Shown: positions 7,697 to 16,207 of the stretch, in pieces
Layout: every line of letters begins with the position of its first letter
Numbering within the stretch: position 1 is the first letter of the stretch
Assembly (NCBI RefSeq): GCF_003989135.1
Contig: NZ_RYZZ01000033.1
Span: 1 to 64,000, forward strand
Reading direction: 5' to 3'
Length of the DNA stretch: 64,000 nt
Origin: Peribacillus cavernae
GTDB taxonomy: Bacteria; Bacillota; Bacilli; Bacillales; DSM-1321
The notes under the pieces: generated by a model
The model's database searches: none
Told to the model about the DNA's origin: nothing
The model's input: only the letters and a program-made list of their open reading frames with translations
Program-made: the position numbers and the translations under genes

Positions 7697-8613
7697 TTGC
7701 AGGTGCCATGGGGGCTTGGGCATCCGTTGTCAACGAGTTCAACCTGAATCGTACTGTGCTCTATCCCGAAATCATTATGGAGAACGGATTGAGCATGAAG
7801 CAATACTACATCATGATTTCCTTCTCCTGTTATTGCCATATGACAGCTTAACATCGTCAGCTCCGAAGTGATCGACCAGATATGAAGGTCATGTACTTCC
7901 TTAACAAGCGGTATATTCTGCAGGGATGCTTTTACTTTTTGCACATCAATTTGAGAAGGAGTCCCCTCCATTAATACATGGAAAGATTCCCTTGTCACCC
8001 TCCAGCCGCTAATGAGAACAAGAATTGATACTACTACGCTTGCAATCGGGTCAGCGATGCCCCATCCAAAAAACATGATAAGCAATGCGGCCGCGATTGC
8101 ACCTACAGAACCAAGCATATCTCCTAAAACATGGAGAAACGCACTTTTTACATTTAGATTTTCGTCCTTATCACCCTTCATTAATATCCAGGCAGCGACA
8201 ATATTAACAACCAGCCCCAGAACGGAGATCAGCAGCATTCCCGTGCTTTGCACTTCCGGCGGGTTAAAAAAGCGGTGGTATGCCTCATAAAAGATGTAAA
8301 GGGATATGGCAATCAAGGTTACCCCATTTATAGCAGCAGCAATAATTTCAAATCGTCTATACCCATAGGTTTTGGTTCGCGATGCTTGTCGTTCCCCCAG
8401 CTTAATAGCGAATAAACTTAATCCCAGTGCCACGGCATCGCTTAGCATATGGCCGGCATCCGACAGCAATGCCAAACTATTTGTTGCCAAACCGCCGATT
8501 ACTTCAACTACCATAAAGGCAGTAATTAATAGAAATGACCAAAATAACGCTTTCTTATTTTCTGAGCCATGACTGTGGCTGTGACCATGTGAATGCCCGT
8601 GATGATGTCCCAT
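7693..8613 (-). CDS. czcD: CDF cation efflux protein CzcD
   Basis: A 306-residue cation diffusion facilitator exporting Zn(II), Co(II) and related ions in exchange for protons. The N-terminus is a His-rich tag ([14 protein letters not shown]). Six membrane segments follow, with transport-site residues in [10 protein letters not shown] and HVLGDMLGS (HxxxD), then the cytosolic ferredoxin-like domain ([19 protein letters not shown]). A Cys pair ends the chain ([11 protein letters not shown]). Its stop overlaps that of the convergent czrA, the likely repressor. Start ATG fits the His tag and lies 25-45 bases from the proposed operator. Confidence 0.95.
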   Translation of the reverse strand: MGHHHGHSHGHSHSHGSENKKALFWSFLLITAFMVVEVIGGLATNSLALLSDAGHMLSDAVALGLSLFAIKLGERQASRTKTYGYRRFEIIAAAINGVTLIAISLYIFYEAYHRFFNPPEVQSTGMLLISVLGLVVNIVAAWILMKGDKDENLNVKSAFLHVLGDMLGSVGAIAAALLIMFFGWGIADPIASVVVSILVLISGWRVTRESFHVLMEGTPSQIDVQKVKASLQNIPLVKEVHDLHIWSITSELTMLSCHMAITGEGNHDVVLLHAQSVLHNDFGIEHSTIQVELVDNGCPSPHGTCN

Positions 8614-8630
8614 AGAAAATCACTTCTTTC

Positions 8631-8660
8631 TATATACATGAATATATGCTCATATATATT
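8631..8660 (-). promoter_or_regulatory. Candidate CzrA operator in front of czcD
   Basis: TGAATATATGCTCA, i.e. TGAA-N6-CTCA, flanked by further A/T symmetry (TATACATGAATATA / TCATATATATT). ArsR/SmtB repressors of the CzrA type recognise TGAA-N6-TTCA-like 12-2-12 repeats, so this matches except for one base. It lies 18-45 bases upstream of the czcD start. Confidence 0.6.
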
Positions 8661-8773
8661 ATGTCGGATTAGCAAAAAAAGTTCAATCTTTATATTTTTT
8701 TATTTTCCCTTTTATATTAGGAAGTACACTTAATTGTCATTGTATGTACGGCAAATTAGCCAGAATGCATAAT

Positions 8774-8810
8774 AAAAGCAGCCTGCATAGGACGCCGGCT
8801 GCCTTTATTG
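8774..8810 (-). terminator. Terminator of the copC-copD pair
   Basis: On the minus strand AAAGGCAGCC / GGCTGCTTTT with a 13-base loop and a T-rich tail, just behind the copD stop. Confidence 0.8.
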
Positions 8811-8823
8811 ATAGGACCATCCT

Positions 8824-9903
8824 TTATAAATATAAACGATTTAGCCCAAAGTATGCACTTGCAATAAAGCATACACTGAACAATACATACCATACTATCG
8901 AAGCTTTTTTGCGGATCGAGTATGCAAGCATCCCTAAAAAGGCAATGGAAAAGGTGATCAGAGAAACCCCTTCCAGTATCTGACCGGATTGAATGGTTAG
9001 ATGGACAGGCGAACTTATCGTACCGCCTGCCATAAATTGTGCCCACTTGGCAGCCCCCTCCGAATCGACAGTAAAATCAATATTATGTGGAGGAGAAAGC
9101 GTCCCCAAAAGGCCTGTGAAACCAATCACAATAAAGAAAAGAATGCTTTCTGCTCTTAAGAATGGGAATGGATTAAACCCACCCTTTTTCCCTTTCCTTG
9201 TTAGATACATATTTACGAAGGCAAGTGCCAAAAGCGGTATGATACTTAGATGCTTCAATAATAACGTCTGCCCATAGGATAGTACCCAGGAATTCACATA
9301 ATCCTTCACATCCACTACAAAAAGCATAACCGCAAAGCCACTCGAGAGAATGATCGCCATGCATATCGCAGCAAAAGTGGAAAACCATTTAAGGAAGGAG
9401 TGCAGATTTTTCCCATCCTTTGCAAACCAGGATACATGAAGCAGCACACCGGCCCATAAGGTAACAGATAGTAAATGGATCGAATGCATCGCCCAGCCTG
9501 CCACAAACGATAATGAAGCGACATGGCTGGCATAACCTACTGCAGTGATTAAACATAACATCCAAAATGCCTGAAGATAGCGGGAGCCATTATGAAGAGT
9601 CGTAAACCATAGAAAAATGGACACCCACGAAATTACCAGCCATGCCTTTCCGACCTGAAAGTCCGTTATCACAGTCATCAGGGTCTCACTCACGCTCATG
9701 ACTCCATTAAAGTGGGCAACCACCTGCAGAACAGGACCTAAAGAACAGAGAATAATTCCTAATATGCTAATTAAAAGCCAGGGTTTAGACATCTGTATGG
9801 CTGGTTTTCTATCGTCACTTACAAATAACAATACAACATGGCCCATCAGCAGGGAGAAGAAAATATAGCTGCACAATTCCAATAAGACAATCAATACATT
9901 CAT
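8824..9903 (-). CDS. copD: CopD-family copper membrane protein
   Basis: A 359-residue integral membrane protein with eight or nine hydrophobic segments and conserved His positions (VVAHFNG, HVASLSF, AMHSIHLLSVTLWAGVLLHVSW) typical of CopD/YcnJ. The motif HxxxVxxWAGxxxH is the family signature. CopD proteins are thought to move copper across the membrane with CopC as external carrier. copC lies six bases upstream on the same strand, so the two form an operon. In B. subtilis YcnJ the two parts are fused; here they are separate genes. Direction of transport is not settled for the family. Confidence 0.88.
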   Translation of the reverse strand: MNVLIVLLELCSYIFFSLLMGHVVLLFVSDDRKPAIQMSKPWLLISILGIILCSLGPVLQVVAHFNGVMSVSETLMTVITDFQVGKAWLVISWVSIFLWFTTLHNGSRYLQAFWMLCLITAVGYASHVASLSFVAGWAMHSIHLLSVTLWAGVLLHVSWFAKDGKNLHSFLKWFSTFAAICMAIILSSGFAVMLFVVDVKDYVNSWVLSYGQTLLLKHLSIIPLLALAFVNMYLTRKGKKGGFNPFPFLRAESILFFIVIGFTGLLGTLSPPHNIDFTVDSEGAAKWAQFMAGGTISSPVHLTIQSGQILEGVSLITFSIAFLGMLAYSIRKKASIVWYVLFSVCFIASAYFGLNRLYL

Positions 9904-9909
9904 TTGTTA

Positions 9910-10446
9910 TTACCTTTTCCTTCTCAGGAGCAGAAATCCGACTATGAGTAAGACGACAAAACCAATAATGATATAAGTAAAGATCGGAGTCTCTTTATCC
10001 TCATTAACAATATTCTTTTTCTCGGGTTGATTCTGAGTAGGCGTTTCCTTTTTTATTTCACTCTCCGGTTTAACTGCCTGTTTCTCCTCTTCCTGTGCAA
10101 TTTGAAAAGGGATGTCACCTTGTATAACATGGCCATCTTTTCCGACAATGTTCCAGTTAATTTTGTAAGACCCATTGTTTAAAGGCGTGCCAATACTCGC
10201 ACTCATTACATTTTTCTCTACGGTTACACCCTGTAAAGGAATTTCCTTATTCGATTCATCGAATAACTTCATCGTACTCAATGATTCAATGTCCGTTTCA
10301 AAATGTAAAACGATTTCGTGGAGAGACTTTTTCAACACTTCTCCATTATCCGGTGTCGAGGATGCCAAGCCTGTATGTGCCTCCACAGGAATTGATTTTA
10401 TGATCAATAGCGCTATCAGGGTTACAATTAAAGAAAATTTTCTCAC
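9910..10446 (-). CDS. copC: CopC-domain protein, secreted and C-terminally anchored
   Basis: 178 residues: signal peptide (1-23, cleavage near PVEA-HTG), a CopC beta-barrel (about 24-118), a Lys/Glu/Pro-rich linker and a C-terminal membrane segment (YIIIGFVVLLIVGFLLL) ending in RRKR. After cleavage the mature chain begins with His, which is the N-terminal copper-binding His of CopC proteins, and a second site lies in GKDGHVIQGD. It should bind copper outside the membrane and pass it to CopD. The start is GTG behind GGAAGTGGAG. Divergent from the FMN reductase gene. Confidence 0.88.
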   Translation of the reverse strand: MRKFSLIVTLIALLIIKSIPVEAHTGLASSTPDNGEVLKKSLHEIVLHFETDIESLSTMKLFDESNKEIPLQGVTVEKNVMSASIGTPLNNGSYKINWNIVGKDGHVIQGDIPFQIAQEEEKQAVKPESEIKKETPTQNQPEKKNIVNEDKETPIFTYIIIGFVVLLIVGFLLLRRKR

Positions 10447-10540
10447 TTCTCCACTTCCTCTACTCTTTCATGATATGAGCAAACTTTCCTTAAGTATACA
10501 GCAAACTTTTCTTAAACTAAATGTAACTAAATCTCTTTTT

Positions 10541-10631
10541 TTAAGCGAAAATACAGATAATTAAGCGAACAAAACCCGATTTAAGCGAAAAAGTGGATTT
10601 TCAAGCGAAAGTTGCTTCCATTTAAGCGAAA
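10541..10631 (+). repeat. Phased array A: TTAAGCGAAA core, five units
   Basis: The core TTAAGCGAAM begins at 10541, 10561, 10581, 10601 (one mismatch) and 10622, so steps are 20, 20, 20 and 21 bases. The ten bases between cores differ from unit to unit. No open frame or stem explains it. It lies in the intergenic region between copC and the FMN reductase promoter. A separate pair of GCAAACTTTYCTTAA copies 22 bases apart (10479, 10501) sits just before it. Confidence 0.9.
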
Positions 10632-10712
10632 AGTAATAAAAACGTATTAATCTTGGATTGAGCAAGAGAACAAGAAGAACCATCTATAATTTTCTTTATA
10701 TTACCTTGTGTT

Positions 10713-10741
10713 TTGACAAAATAAATATACCGTGTTATATT
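10713..10741 (+). promoter_or_regulatory. Sigma-A promoter of the FMN reductase gene
   Basis: TTGACA, 17 bases, TATATT: a perfect -35 and near-perfect -10 with optimal spacing, about 90 bases upstream of the coding start. Confidence 0.82.
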
Positions 10742-10759
10742 ATCTCATGTTCAAAATAC

Positions 10760-10779
10760 TTTAATTAGAGATAATTAAA
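10760..10779 (+). promoter_or_regulatory. Perfect palindrome, likely repressor operator
   Basis: TTTAATTA-GAGA-TAATTAAA, about 12-31 bases past the expected transcription start. An outer repeat ATTATCTC (10739-10746) / GAGATAAT (10768-10775) overlaps the -10 box. MarR-type and YodB-type regulators of quinone or azo-compound reductases bind sites of this form, so substrate-induced derepression is plausible; the regulator is not identified. Confidence 0.6.
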
Positions 10780-10839
10780 ATATTGAGGCTTTACAGAAAA
10801 TATAGAATACCTAGTAAAAGGTATTATAGGTGGTGCAGC

Positions 10840-11454
10840 ATGGCGTTTTTTAACAAATTATTTGGTGGATCAACCAATGAGGAGGAACAACAAGTGGAAA
10901 AATTAAATATCGGGATTATCTTAGGAAGCACACGTCAAGGACGTTTAAGCCCACAAGTAGGAAAATGGGTAAAGGATATAGCTGACAAACGTGGAGATGC
11001 AAATTACGAAATCGTAGATATTGCAGACTTCAAATTGCCGTTTTTAGGAGAAGGTACTGGTGAAGAACCAGGATTAACAGCTTGGCCAGAAAGACTTGCT
11101 AGCTTCGATGGATTCGTATTTATTGTTCAAGAATACAATCACAGCATTACAGGAGCATTAAAAAATGCACTTGATTCAGCACGTGATGAATGGAACAATA
11201 AGGCAGCAGGTATCGTAAGCTATGGTTCAACAGGTGGAGCTCGTGCAGCTGAACATTTACGTGGAATCTTAGGAGAATTACTAGTTGCCGACGTTCGTAT
11301 ACACCCAACATTGTCATTATTTACAGACTTTGAAAACTTCAGTGAGTTTAAACCAGCTGATTTACACCTTGATAATATGAATCTTATGCTTGACCAAGTG
11401 ATCGCTTGGAGCGGCGCATTAAAACCTTTACGAAAACAACCAGAACAAATATAA
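10840..11454 (+). CDS. NAD(P)H-dependent FMN reductase (flavodoxin-like)
   Basis: 204 residues with the NADPH-dependent FMN reductase fold. The FMN phosphate loop is GSTRQGRLSPQVGKWV, and EYNHSITGALKNALDSA and YGSTGGARAAEHLR carry the other flavin contacts. Such enzymes reduce FMN, quinones, azo dyes or chromate. The ATG at 10840 adds a short leader MAFFNKLFGGSTNEEEQQ. A GTG at 10894 behind GAGGAGG would start the protein directly at VEKLNIGIILGS, the more usual length, so both starts are possible. A strong promoter, an operator-like palindrome and a terminator show a single-gene inducible unit. Confidence 0.9.
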   Translation: MAFFNKLFGGSTNEEEQQVEKLNIGIILGSTRQGRLSPQVGKWVKDIADKRGDANYEIVDIADFKLPFLGEGTGEEPGLTAWPERLASFDGFVFIVQEYNHSITGALKNALDSARDEWNNKAAGIVSYGSTGGARAAEHLRGILGELLVADVRIHPTLSLFTDFENFSEFKPADLHLDNMNLMLDQVIAWSGALKPLRKQPEQI

Positions 11455-11456
11455 GT

Positions 11457-11496
11457 AAAAGGAGGGGGATGATCATTCATCCCCCTCCTTTTTTTG
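11457..11496 (+). terminator. Strong rho-independent terminator
   Basis: AAAAGGAGGGGGATGA / TCATCCCCCTCCTTTT with a short loop and seven T. It directly follows the FMN reductase stop codon. Confidence 0.95.
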
Positions 11497-11614
11497 TACA
11501 CTAGGCAGTTGAATACTCCTAAACCAATGGTTTATACTCTTTGTTTTTCAAGTAACAATAATGCCTCTAACCCGAAGAATGGAATAGAAACCTTACTACT
11601 CCCCCTATTGTACG

Positions 11615-13459
11615 TCATAGCGTGATATTATACATTTTCATTTTCCGATAAAGCGTATTTCGGCCGATATTCAGTTGTTTTGCAGCATAGCTAATATTTC
11701 CGTTTGTTCGTTCTAACGTTTGTTTAATAAGATGAATTTCTTGTTCCAGTAAGCTTGTTGGCTTTTGTTCTGTTGTTTCTTCATTTTTCCGTTTGGTTGA
11801 GGTTGGGCAAAGGGAAACAAGCAAGGCCTTTGTAATCGGATTATGATCGGCTAGAAAAGCTGCCTGTTGGAGAATGTTTTGCATCTCTCGGAAGTTCCCT
11901 GGCCAATCATATTCGACAATAAATGTTTTGGCGTCTTCCGTTAGTTCTGCTTTTTCTTTTTTGAAGGGTAACTGAGATAAAATATGTTCTGCTAACAGCA
12001 GCATATCTGTACGATTCCGTAGTGCTGGTAGTTTTAAGGTAAAGCCATTAAGACGAAAAAATAAATCGGCACGAAATTGGCCTGCTTCAATTTCTTTTTG
12101 TAGGTCTTTATTTGTGGCGGCGATAATCCGCACGTCGATAGGGCGAGGAGTAATACCGCCGATACGTGTCACACAGCGTTCTTGCAGTACCCGAAGTAAT
12201 GTGGCCTGGGCAGTAAGGGGCATATCTCCAATTTCATCCAAGAACAAAGTACCGCCATTTGCAGCTTCAAACTTACCTGTTTGACCCCCGCTTTTTGCTC
12301 CAGTGAAGGCCCCTTTCTCATATCCAAATAACTCACTTTCTAATAAGCTTTCTGGAATAGCACTGCAGTTAATCGCAATAAAAGGTTTATCACTCCTTAA
12401 ACTGGCACCATGAATAGACTGAGCAAACAGCTCTTTTCCTGTACCACTTTCACCAGTAATAAGAAGGCTAATATCCAAGTCGGCAGCCCTTTTAGCAATG
12501 GATATCGTTTCATTCAAATGAGAGTCATTATTAATAATATCTGTAAATTGATATCGGCTGATTAGACCTTTCTGTTGTTGTTTCTCTACCCGCAAAATTA
12601 CACGGGAATGATCTTGGTTATCACTAGCAACTGTATGGACGGTAAACAACTGGTTATTAAGCGAAAAGTTTTGATCTTGTCCTTTTAGCAAAGCAGAAGA
12701 ATCAAGTCCGGATATAATGCTCCCAATCGGTTGGCCAACCGCGTTTTGCTCTGAACAACCAATGGTACGGGATGCAGCGAAATTGAGGCTTGTGATGTTT
12801 CCCTCTTTATTGAGTGTAATAAGGGAGTTTGGATGCTGATCATAAATAAAATATAAATCTTTCGTTTGTTTTTGAGTATCCGCTAATAAAAGGGATTGTT
12901 TGATACTATGCGCTACTCTTTGGACTAAACTTAAAGAAAATGGATGATAGTTTTGTTGATGACTACTTAAATTTAAAACACCAAGAAGCCGTCCATCCGG
13001 ATGAAAAATTGGAGTTGCTGCACAAGTAAGAAAATGATTATCCTGATAAAAATGTTGGCTCCCGTGAACAAGTACTGGTTTTTTTTCAACAATCGCTGTA
13101 CCAATAGCGTTTGTTCCCTTTGATTCCTCCAGCCAATTTGCCCCCTTCCGCAGGGCTACATTTTCGGCTTTCCTAATAAAAGAAGGATCGCCAACAGCAT
13201 CAATGATATACCCTTCTGGTGCAGCAAGTAATAGTATGGAATCCGTTCCGTGAATCGAATCATACACGTCTTTCAAAATAGGAGAGGAATAATAAAGGAG
13301 CTCTGCATATTGATCGTAGTATTCAGCGAGCTCATATTCTCCAAGTGAACTTTTTTTATCCATTGTTGTAAGTTCAAGTCCTTTTGAATGACAGCGCTTC
13401 CACGATTCTTGAATATAAGCAGGTATTGTTCCTTTAGACGCATCAAAATTGACTGACAT
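11615..13459 (-). CDS. Sigma-54-dependent activator, AcoR type
   Basis: 614 residues. A GAF sensor region (about 70-190) with GTNAIGTAI, then a PAS-like segment (about 205-290), the AAA+ domain with Walker A GESGTGKE (336-343), the sigma-54 contact loop GAFTGA (383-388) and Walker B LFLDEIGD (405-412), and a Fis-type helix-turn-helix at the end (NISYAAKQLNIGRNTLYRKM). It should sense a small metabolite, bind upstream sites and drive the divergent sigma-54 promoter in front of the alcohol and aldehyde dehydrogenases. B. subtilis AcoR (acetoin catabolism) is the closest well-known relative by architecture. The inducer here is not known. Confidence 0.93.
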   Translation of the reverse strand: MSVNFDASKGTIPAYIQESWKRCHSKGLELTTMDKKSSLGEYELAEYYDQYAELLYYSSPILKDVYDSIHGTDSILLLAAPEGYIIDAVGDPSFIRKAENVALRKGANWLEESKGTNAIGTAIVEKKPVLVHGSQHFYQDNHFLTCAATPIFHPDGRLLGVLNLSSHQQNYHPFSLSLVQRVAHSIKQSLLLADTQKQTKDLYFIYDQHPNSLITLNKEGNITSLNFAASRTIGCSEQNAVGQPIGSIISGLDSSALLKGQDQNFSLNNQLFTVHTVASDNQDHSRVILRVEKQQQKGLISRYQFTDIINNDSHLNETISIAKRAADLDISLLITGESGTGKELFAQSIHGASLRSDKPFIAINCSAIPESLLESELFGYEKGAFTGAKSGGQTGKFEAANGGTLFLDEIGDMPLTAQATLLRVLQERCVTRIGGITPRPIDVRIIAATNKDLQKEIEAGQFRADLFFRLNGFTLKLPALRNRTDMLLLAEHILSQLPFKKEKAELTEDAKTFIVEYDWPGNFREMQNILQQAAFLADHNPITKALLVSLCPTSTKRKNEETTEQKPTSLLEQEIHLIKQTLERTNGNISYAAKQLNIGRNTLYRKMKMYNITL

Positions 13460-13599
13460 AGAATTACACCTCCCATTAGTAAAGTACTCCGTAAAGGTAG
13501 TTGGAAATAACTCAAATATAACCTATTGTAACAGAAGATTCAGAAAGATAGCCAACGATTGCCTTCTGTCATACAAAAATAGTAATAATGCTCCAAGGC

Positions 13600-13628
13600 G
13601 GAACACGATGATGTTCCATAGTAGAACA
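13600..13628 (+). promoter_or_regulatory. Enhancer-type palindromes for the AcoR-like activator
   Basis: GGAACACGATGATGTTCC is a perfect GGAACA-N6-TGTTCC palindrome, and it overlaps a second one, TGTTC-N7-GAACA. The pair lies 61-89 bases upstream of the sigma-54 promoter and between it and the divergent activator gene, the classic position for an activator binding site. Confidence 0.75.
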
Positions 13629-13688
13629 GTATATATTTTTATCACAATCAGTTAATTACTTTAGTGGGGAATTATTAGGTTTTTTCTT

Positions 13689-13706
13689 TTGGCACGAATC
13701 TTGCAT
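13689..13706 (+). promoter_or_regulatory. Sigma-54 (SigL) -24/-12 promoter
   Basis: TTGGCACGAATCTTGCAT matches the -24 GG and -12 GC consensus (TTGGCACG-N4-TTGCW) at every key position, with the required spacing. It points towards the alcohol dehydrogenase remnant and aldehyde dehydrogenase gene. Confidence 0.92.
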
Positions 13707-13787
13707 AAAACAAGTTGAGAACCTGATTTCAATAAGATAATGAAAGGGAGGTACAAAACAACCATACGAACAGGATTACATACACCG

Positions 13788-13883
13788 ATGAAAAGACCAT
13801 CGTTAACACGGTGGTACATAGCCAGCGAGGTCCATAAAATATATATGGGAGTTGTAAAGAATGAAAGCATTGGTACTAACTGA
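13788..13883 (+). CDS. Possible 31-residue leader peptide overlapping adh start
   Basis: An ATG frame reading MKRPSLTRWYIASEVHKIYM and ending in NESIGTN overlaps the first 23 bases of the adh frame. The frame is open upstream to a strong AAAGGGAGGT site at 13742-13752, where an ATA codon (13764) stands at a plausible start distance. It may be a coupled leader peptide, the remains of an upstream gene whose ATG was lost, or chance. No family is recognised. Confidence 0.3.
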   Translation: MKRPSLTRWYIASEVHKIYMGVVKNESIGTN

Positions 13884-14576
13884 ACTTCAAAAGCCATTAG
13901 AGGTCTTAAATATGCCAGATCCAACAATGACTCCAGATGGTGTCATTGTCCGTGTTGAGGAACAGCAGGACTTGGTTGTAGATTTATGACCTCATTTCAT
14001 GGGATTGTAGACCAAGTTCAGGTTAAACCTGGAGAATGGGTTGCTGTTCATGGTTGCGGTGGTATTGGTCTTTCTGCCATTCATATCGCTTCCGCTATGG
14101 GTGCTAAAGTGATTGCTGTGGATATTAATAACGATACTCTTACACTGGCAAAAGAGCTAGGTGCAGCCGTTACAATTAATGGCAAGGAAAAGGATGCTGT
14201 CGGAGAAATTGTAGAATTAACAAAAGGTGGCGCACATGTATCGGTCGATGCACTGGGTATTACAGCAACATGTCAAAATGCTGTTAACAGCTTGAGAAAA
14301 AGAGGACGTCATTTGCAAGTAGGTCTTACAACCCAAGAAGAACAGGGCATGGTTCCATTGCCAATTGATATGATTGTTCAAAAAGAACTTTCCATTATAG
14401 GTTCACTTGGAATGCAGGCAAATCGTTATCCGGCAATGCTTCAAATGGTCGAAAGCAATACTTTACAACCTGAAAAAATGGTTACACAGACGGTAGGCCT
14501 CGATGATGCTGGTGATGTATTAATGTCAATGGGCGAGTTTAAAACAGTGGGAGTTACTGTACTGGATCGCTGGTAA
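13861..14576 (+). pseudogene. Zinc alcohol dehydrogenase broken by internal deletion
   Basis: The first part reads MKALVLTELQKPLEVLNMPD and on to DGVIVRVEE, a normal N-terminus of a zinc-dependent medium-chain dehydrogenase. At about 13960 it jumps, in another frame, to AGLGCRFMTSFHGIVDQVQV, a position some 130-150 residues into the normal protein. Lost are the catalytic zinc ligands (Cys, the GHE motif) and the structural zinc loop; the first frame stops at 13986. The NAD domain (GCGGIGLSAIHIASAMGAKV) and C-terminus are intact to 14576. The product cannot be catalytic. The sigma-54 promoter upstream shows that the gene was once regulated together with the aldehyde dehydrogenase. Confidence 0.88.
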
Positions 14577-14695
14577 ACTATCCTTCTGCTGTGTTTTGAT
14601 AGGATTTCATGAAAAGGTTTTCATCATTATCTATTGTGGGAGCAAATTTACTAGGTCAAACATTTTCTTATACCAAATGAAAAGGGGTTTTATTA

Positions 14696-16177
14696 ATGGA
14701 ACAAACAATTCGAATTAGTCCACGTGTACAAGAATTTTTAAAAGGAACTAAAAAACTTTTGATTAATGGGGAATTGGTAGAAGCTACTTCTGGGCAAACC
14801 TTTGAGACTCTTGATCCTTCTAACGGAAAAGTATTGGCAGTTGTGAGCGAAGCAGGACCAGAAGATGTTGATAAGGCGGTCAAAGCAGCCCGCCAAGCTT
14901 TTGACAATGGTTCGTGGAAAAAAATGAGTGCTTCTGAACGCGGGCGCCTTATTTATAAATTAGCTGATTTAATGGAAGTACACAAAGAAGAGTTAGCACA
15001 ATTAGATACATTAGATAACGGGAAGCCGATTCGTGAAACGACTAATGGAGACGTACCTCTTGCCATCGATCACTTCCGTTATTATGCTGGATGGGCCACA
15101 AAGATTGTAGGTCAAACGATTCCAGTTGCAGGAAACTACTTTAACTATACTCGCCATGAAGCGGTTGGTGTGGTAGGACAAATTATTCCTTGGAATTTCC
15201 CTCTTCTTATGGCAGCGTGGAAATTAGGAGCAGCCCTTGCTACGGGTTGTACGATCGTTTTAAAACCGGCGGAGCAGACTCCGTTATCGGCTTTATACTT
15301 AGGTCAATTAGCACTTGAAGCAGGATTCCCGCCAGGGGTTCTCAATGTTATACCTGGATTTGGAGAAACAGCTGGGTCACCGCTTGTAGACCACCCAGAT
15401 GTAGACAAAATTGCCTTTACAGGTTCAACGGCTGTAGGAAAAATGATTATGCGTCAAGCATCCGGTACAGTTAAAAAGATCTCCCTTGAACTGGGCGGGA
15501 AATCGCCTAACATTATTTTGCCAGATGCCGATATGAGCAAAGCAATTCCTGGAGCTTTAGCAGGCATTATGTTTAACCAAGGGGAAGTTTGTTGTGCGGG
15601 CTCTCGTCTTTATATTCAGAAGAAATCCTATGATAATGTGGTAGCGGATTTAGCTGCTCATGCACAAAACATTAAGCAAGGGGCTGGGCTTGATCCATCT
15701 ACCCAAATAGGGCCATTGGTTTCTGATGAACAATTACAACGTGTGGGAAGCTATATTGAAAAAGGGAAAGCAGAAGGTGCAGAAGTTGTAGCCGGCGGCG
15801 TTTACGGTCAAGGAGATGGCTATTTTGTAGCTCCGACAATCTTTGCAGATGTCAACGATGAAATGACGATTGCTAAAGAAGAAATCTTTGGCCCTGTTGT
15901 AGCTGCCATGCCGTTTGACGATTTAGACGATGTAATCCGCCGTGCAAATAACTCCGAATATGGTTTAGCAGCAGGGTTATGGACACAGGATGTGAAAAAA
16001 GCACACTATGTAGCCAATGAATTAAAAGCAGGTACCGTTTGGGTAAACTGCTATAACGCTTTTGATGCTGCTTCTCCTTTTGGAGGATACAAACAAAGTG
16101 GAATTGGTCGAGAAATGGGAAGCTATGCGTTAGATAACTATACTGAAATTAAGAGTGTCTGGATTAACTTAAACTAA
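14696..16177 (+). CDS. NAD-dependent aldehyde dehydrogenase
   Basis: A 493-residue enzyme of full length that oxidises aldehydes to acids. Visible: the GxxxxG cofactor motif FTGSTAVG (241-248), general base Glu265 in LELGGKSP, and catalytic Cys299 in GEVCCAG; the oxidoreductase end IFGPVVAAMPF and PFGGYKQSGIGRE are also conserved. It resembles B. subtilis DhaS/AldA-type enzymes. It lies 119 bases behind the broken alcohol dehydrogenase and very likely shares its sigma-54 promoter, so the pair would have turned an alcohol into an acid. AAAAGGGG precedes the ATG. A terminator follows. Confidence 0.95.
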   Translation: MEQTIRISPRVQEFLKGTKKLLINGELVEATSGQTFETLDPSNGKVLAVVSEAGPEDVDKAVKAARQAFDNGSWKKMSASERGRLIYKLADLMEVHKEELAQLDTLDNGKPIRETTNGDVPLAIDHFRYYAGWATKIVGQTIPVAGNYFNYTRHEAVGVVGQIIPWNFPLLMAAWKLGAALATGCTIVLKPAEQTPLSALYLGQLALEAGFPPGVLNVIPGFGETAGSPLVDHPDVDKIAFTGSTAVGKMIMRQASGTVKKISLELGGKSPNIILPDADMSKAIPGALAGIMFNQGEVCCAGSRLYIQKKSYDNVVADLAAHAQNIKQGAGLDPSTQIGPLVSDEQLQRVGSYIEKGKAEGAEVVAGGVYGQGDGYFVAPTIFADVNDEMTIAKEEIFGPVVAAMPFDDLDDVIRRANNSEYGLAAGLWTQDVKKAHYVANELKAGTVWVNCYNAFDAASPFGGYKQSGIGREMGSYALDNYTEIKSVWINLN

Positions 16178-16207
16178 TTTATCTTTGTTTGAATAAAATA
16201 TCATGAT

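Noticed and set aside
8744-9046. Overlapping frames on both strands around the copD end
   Set aside because: They are other-frame readings of copD and its terminator without ribosome sites.
10541-10631. Repeat-spacer layout recalling a CRISPR array
   Set aside because: Core and gap are only about ten bases each, cores are imperfect, and there are no cas genes. The same holds for the arrays at 16.3, 42 and 60.9 kb.
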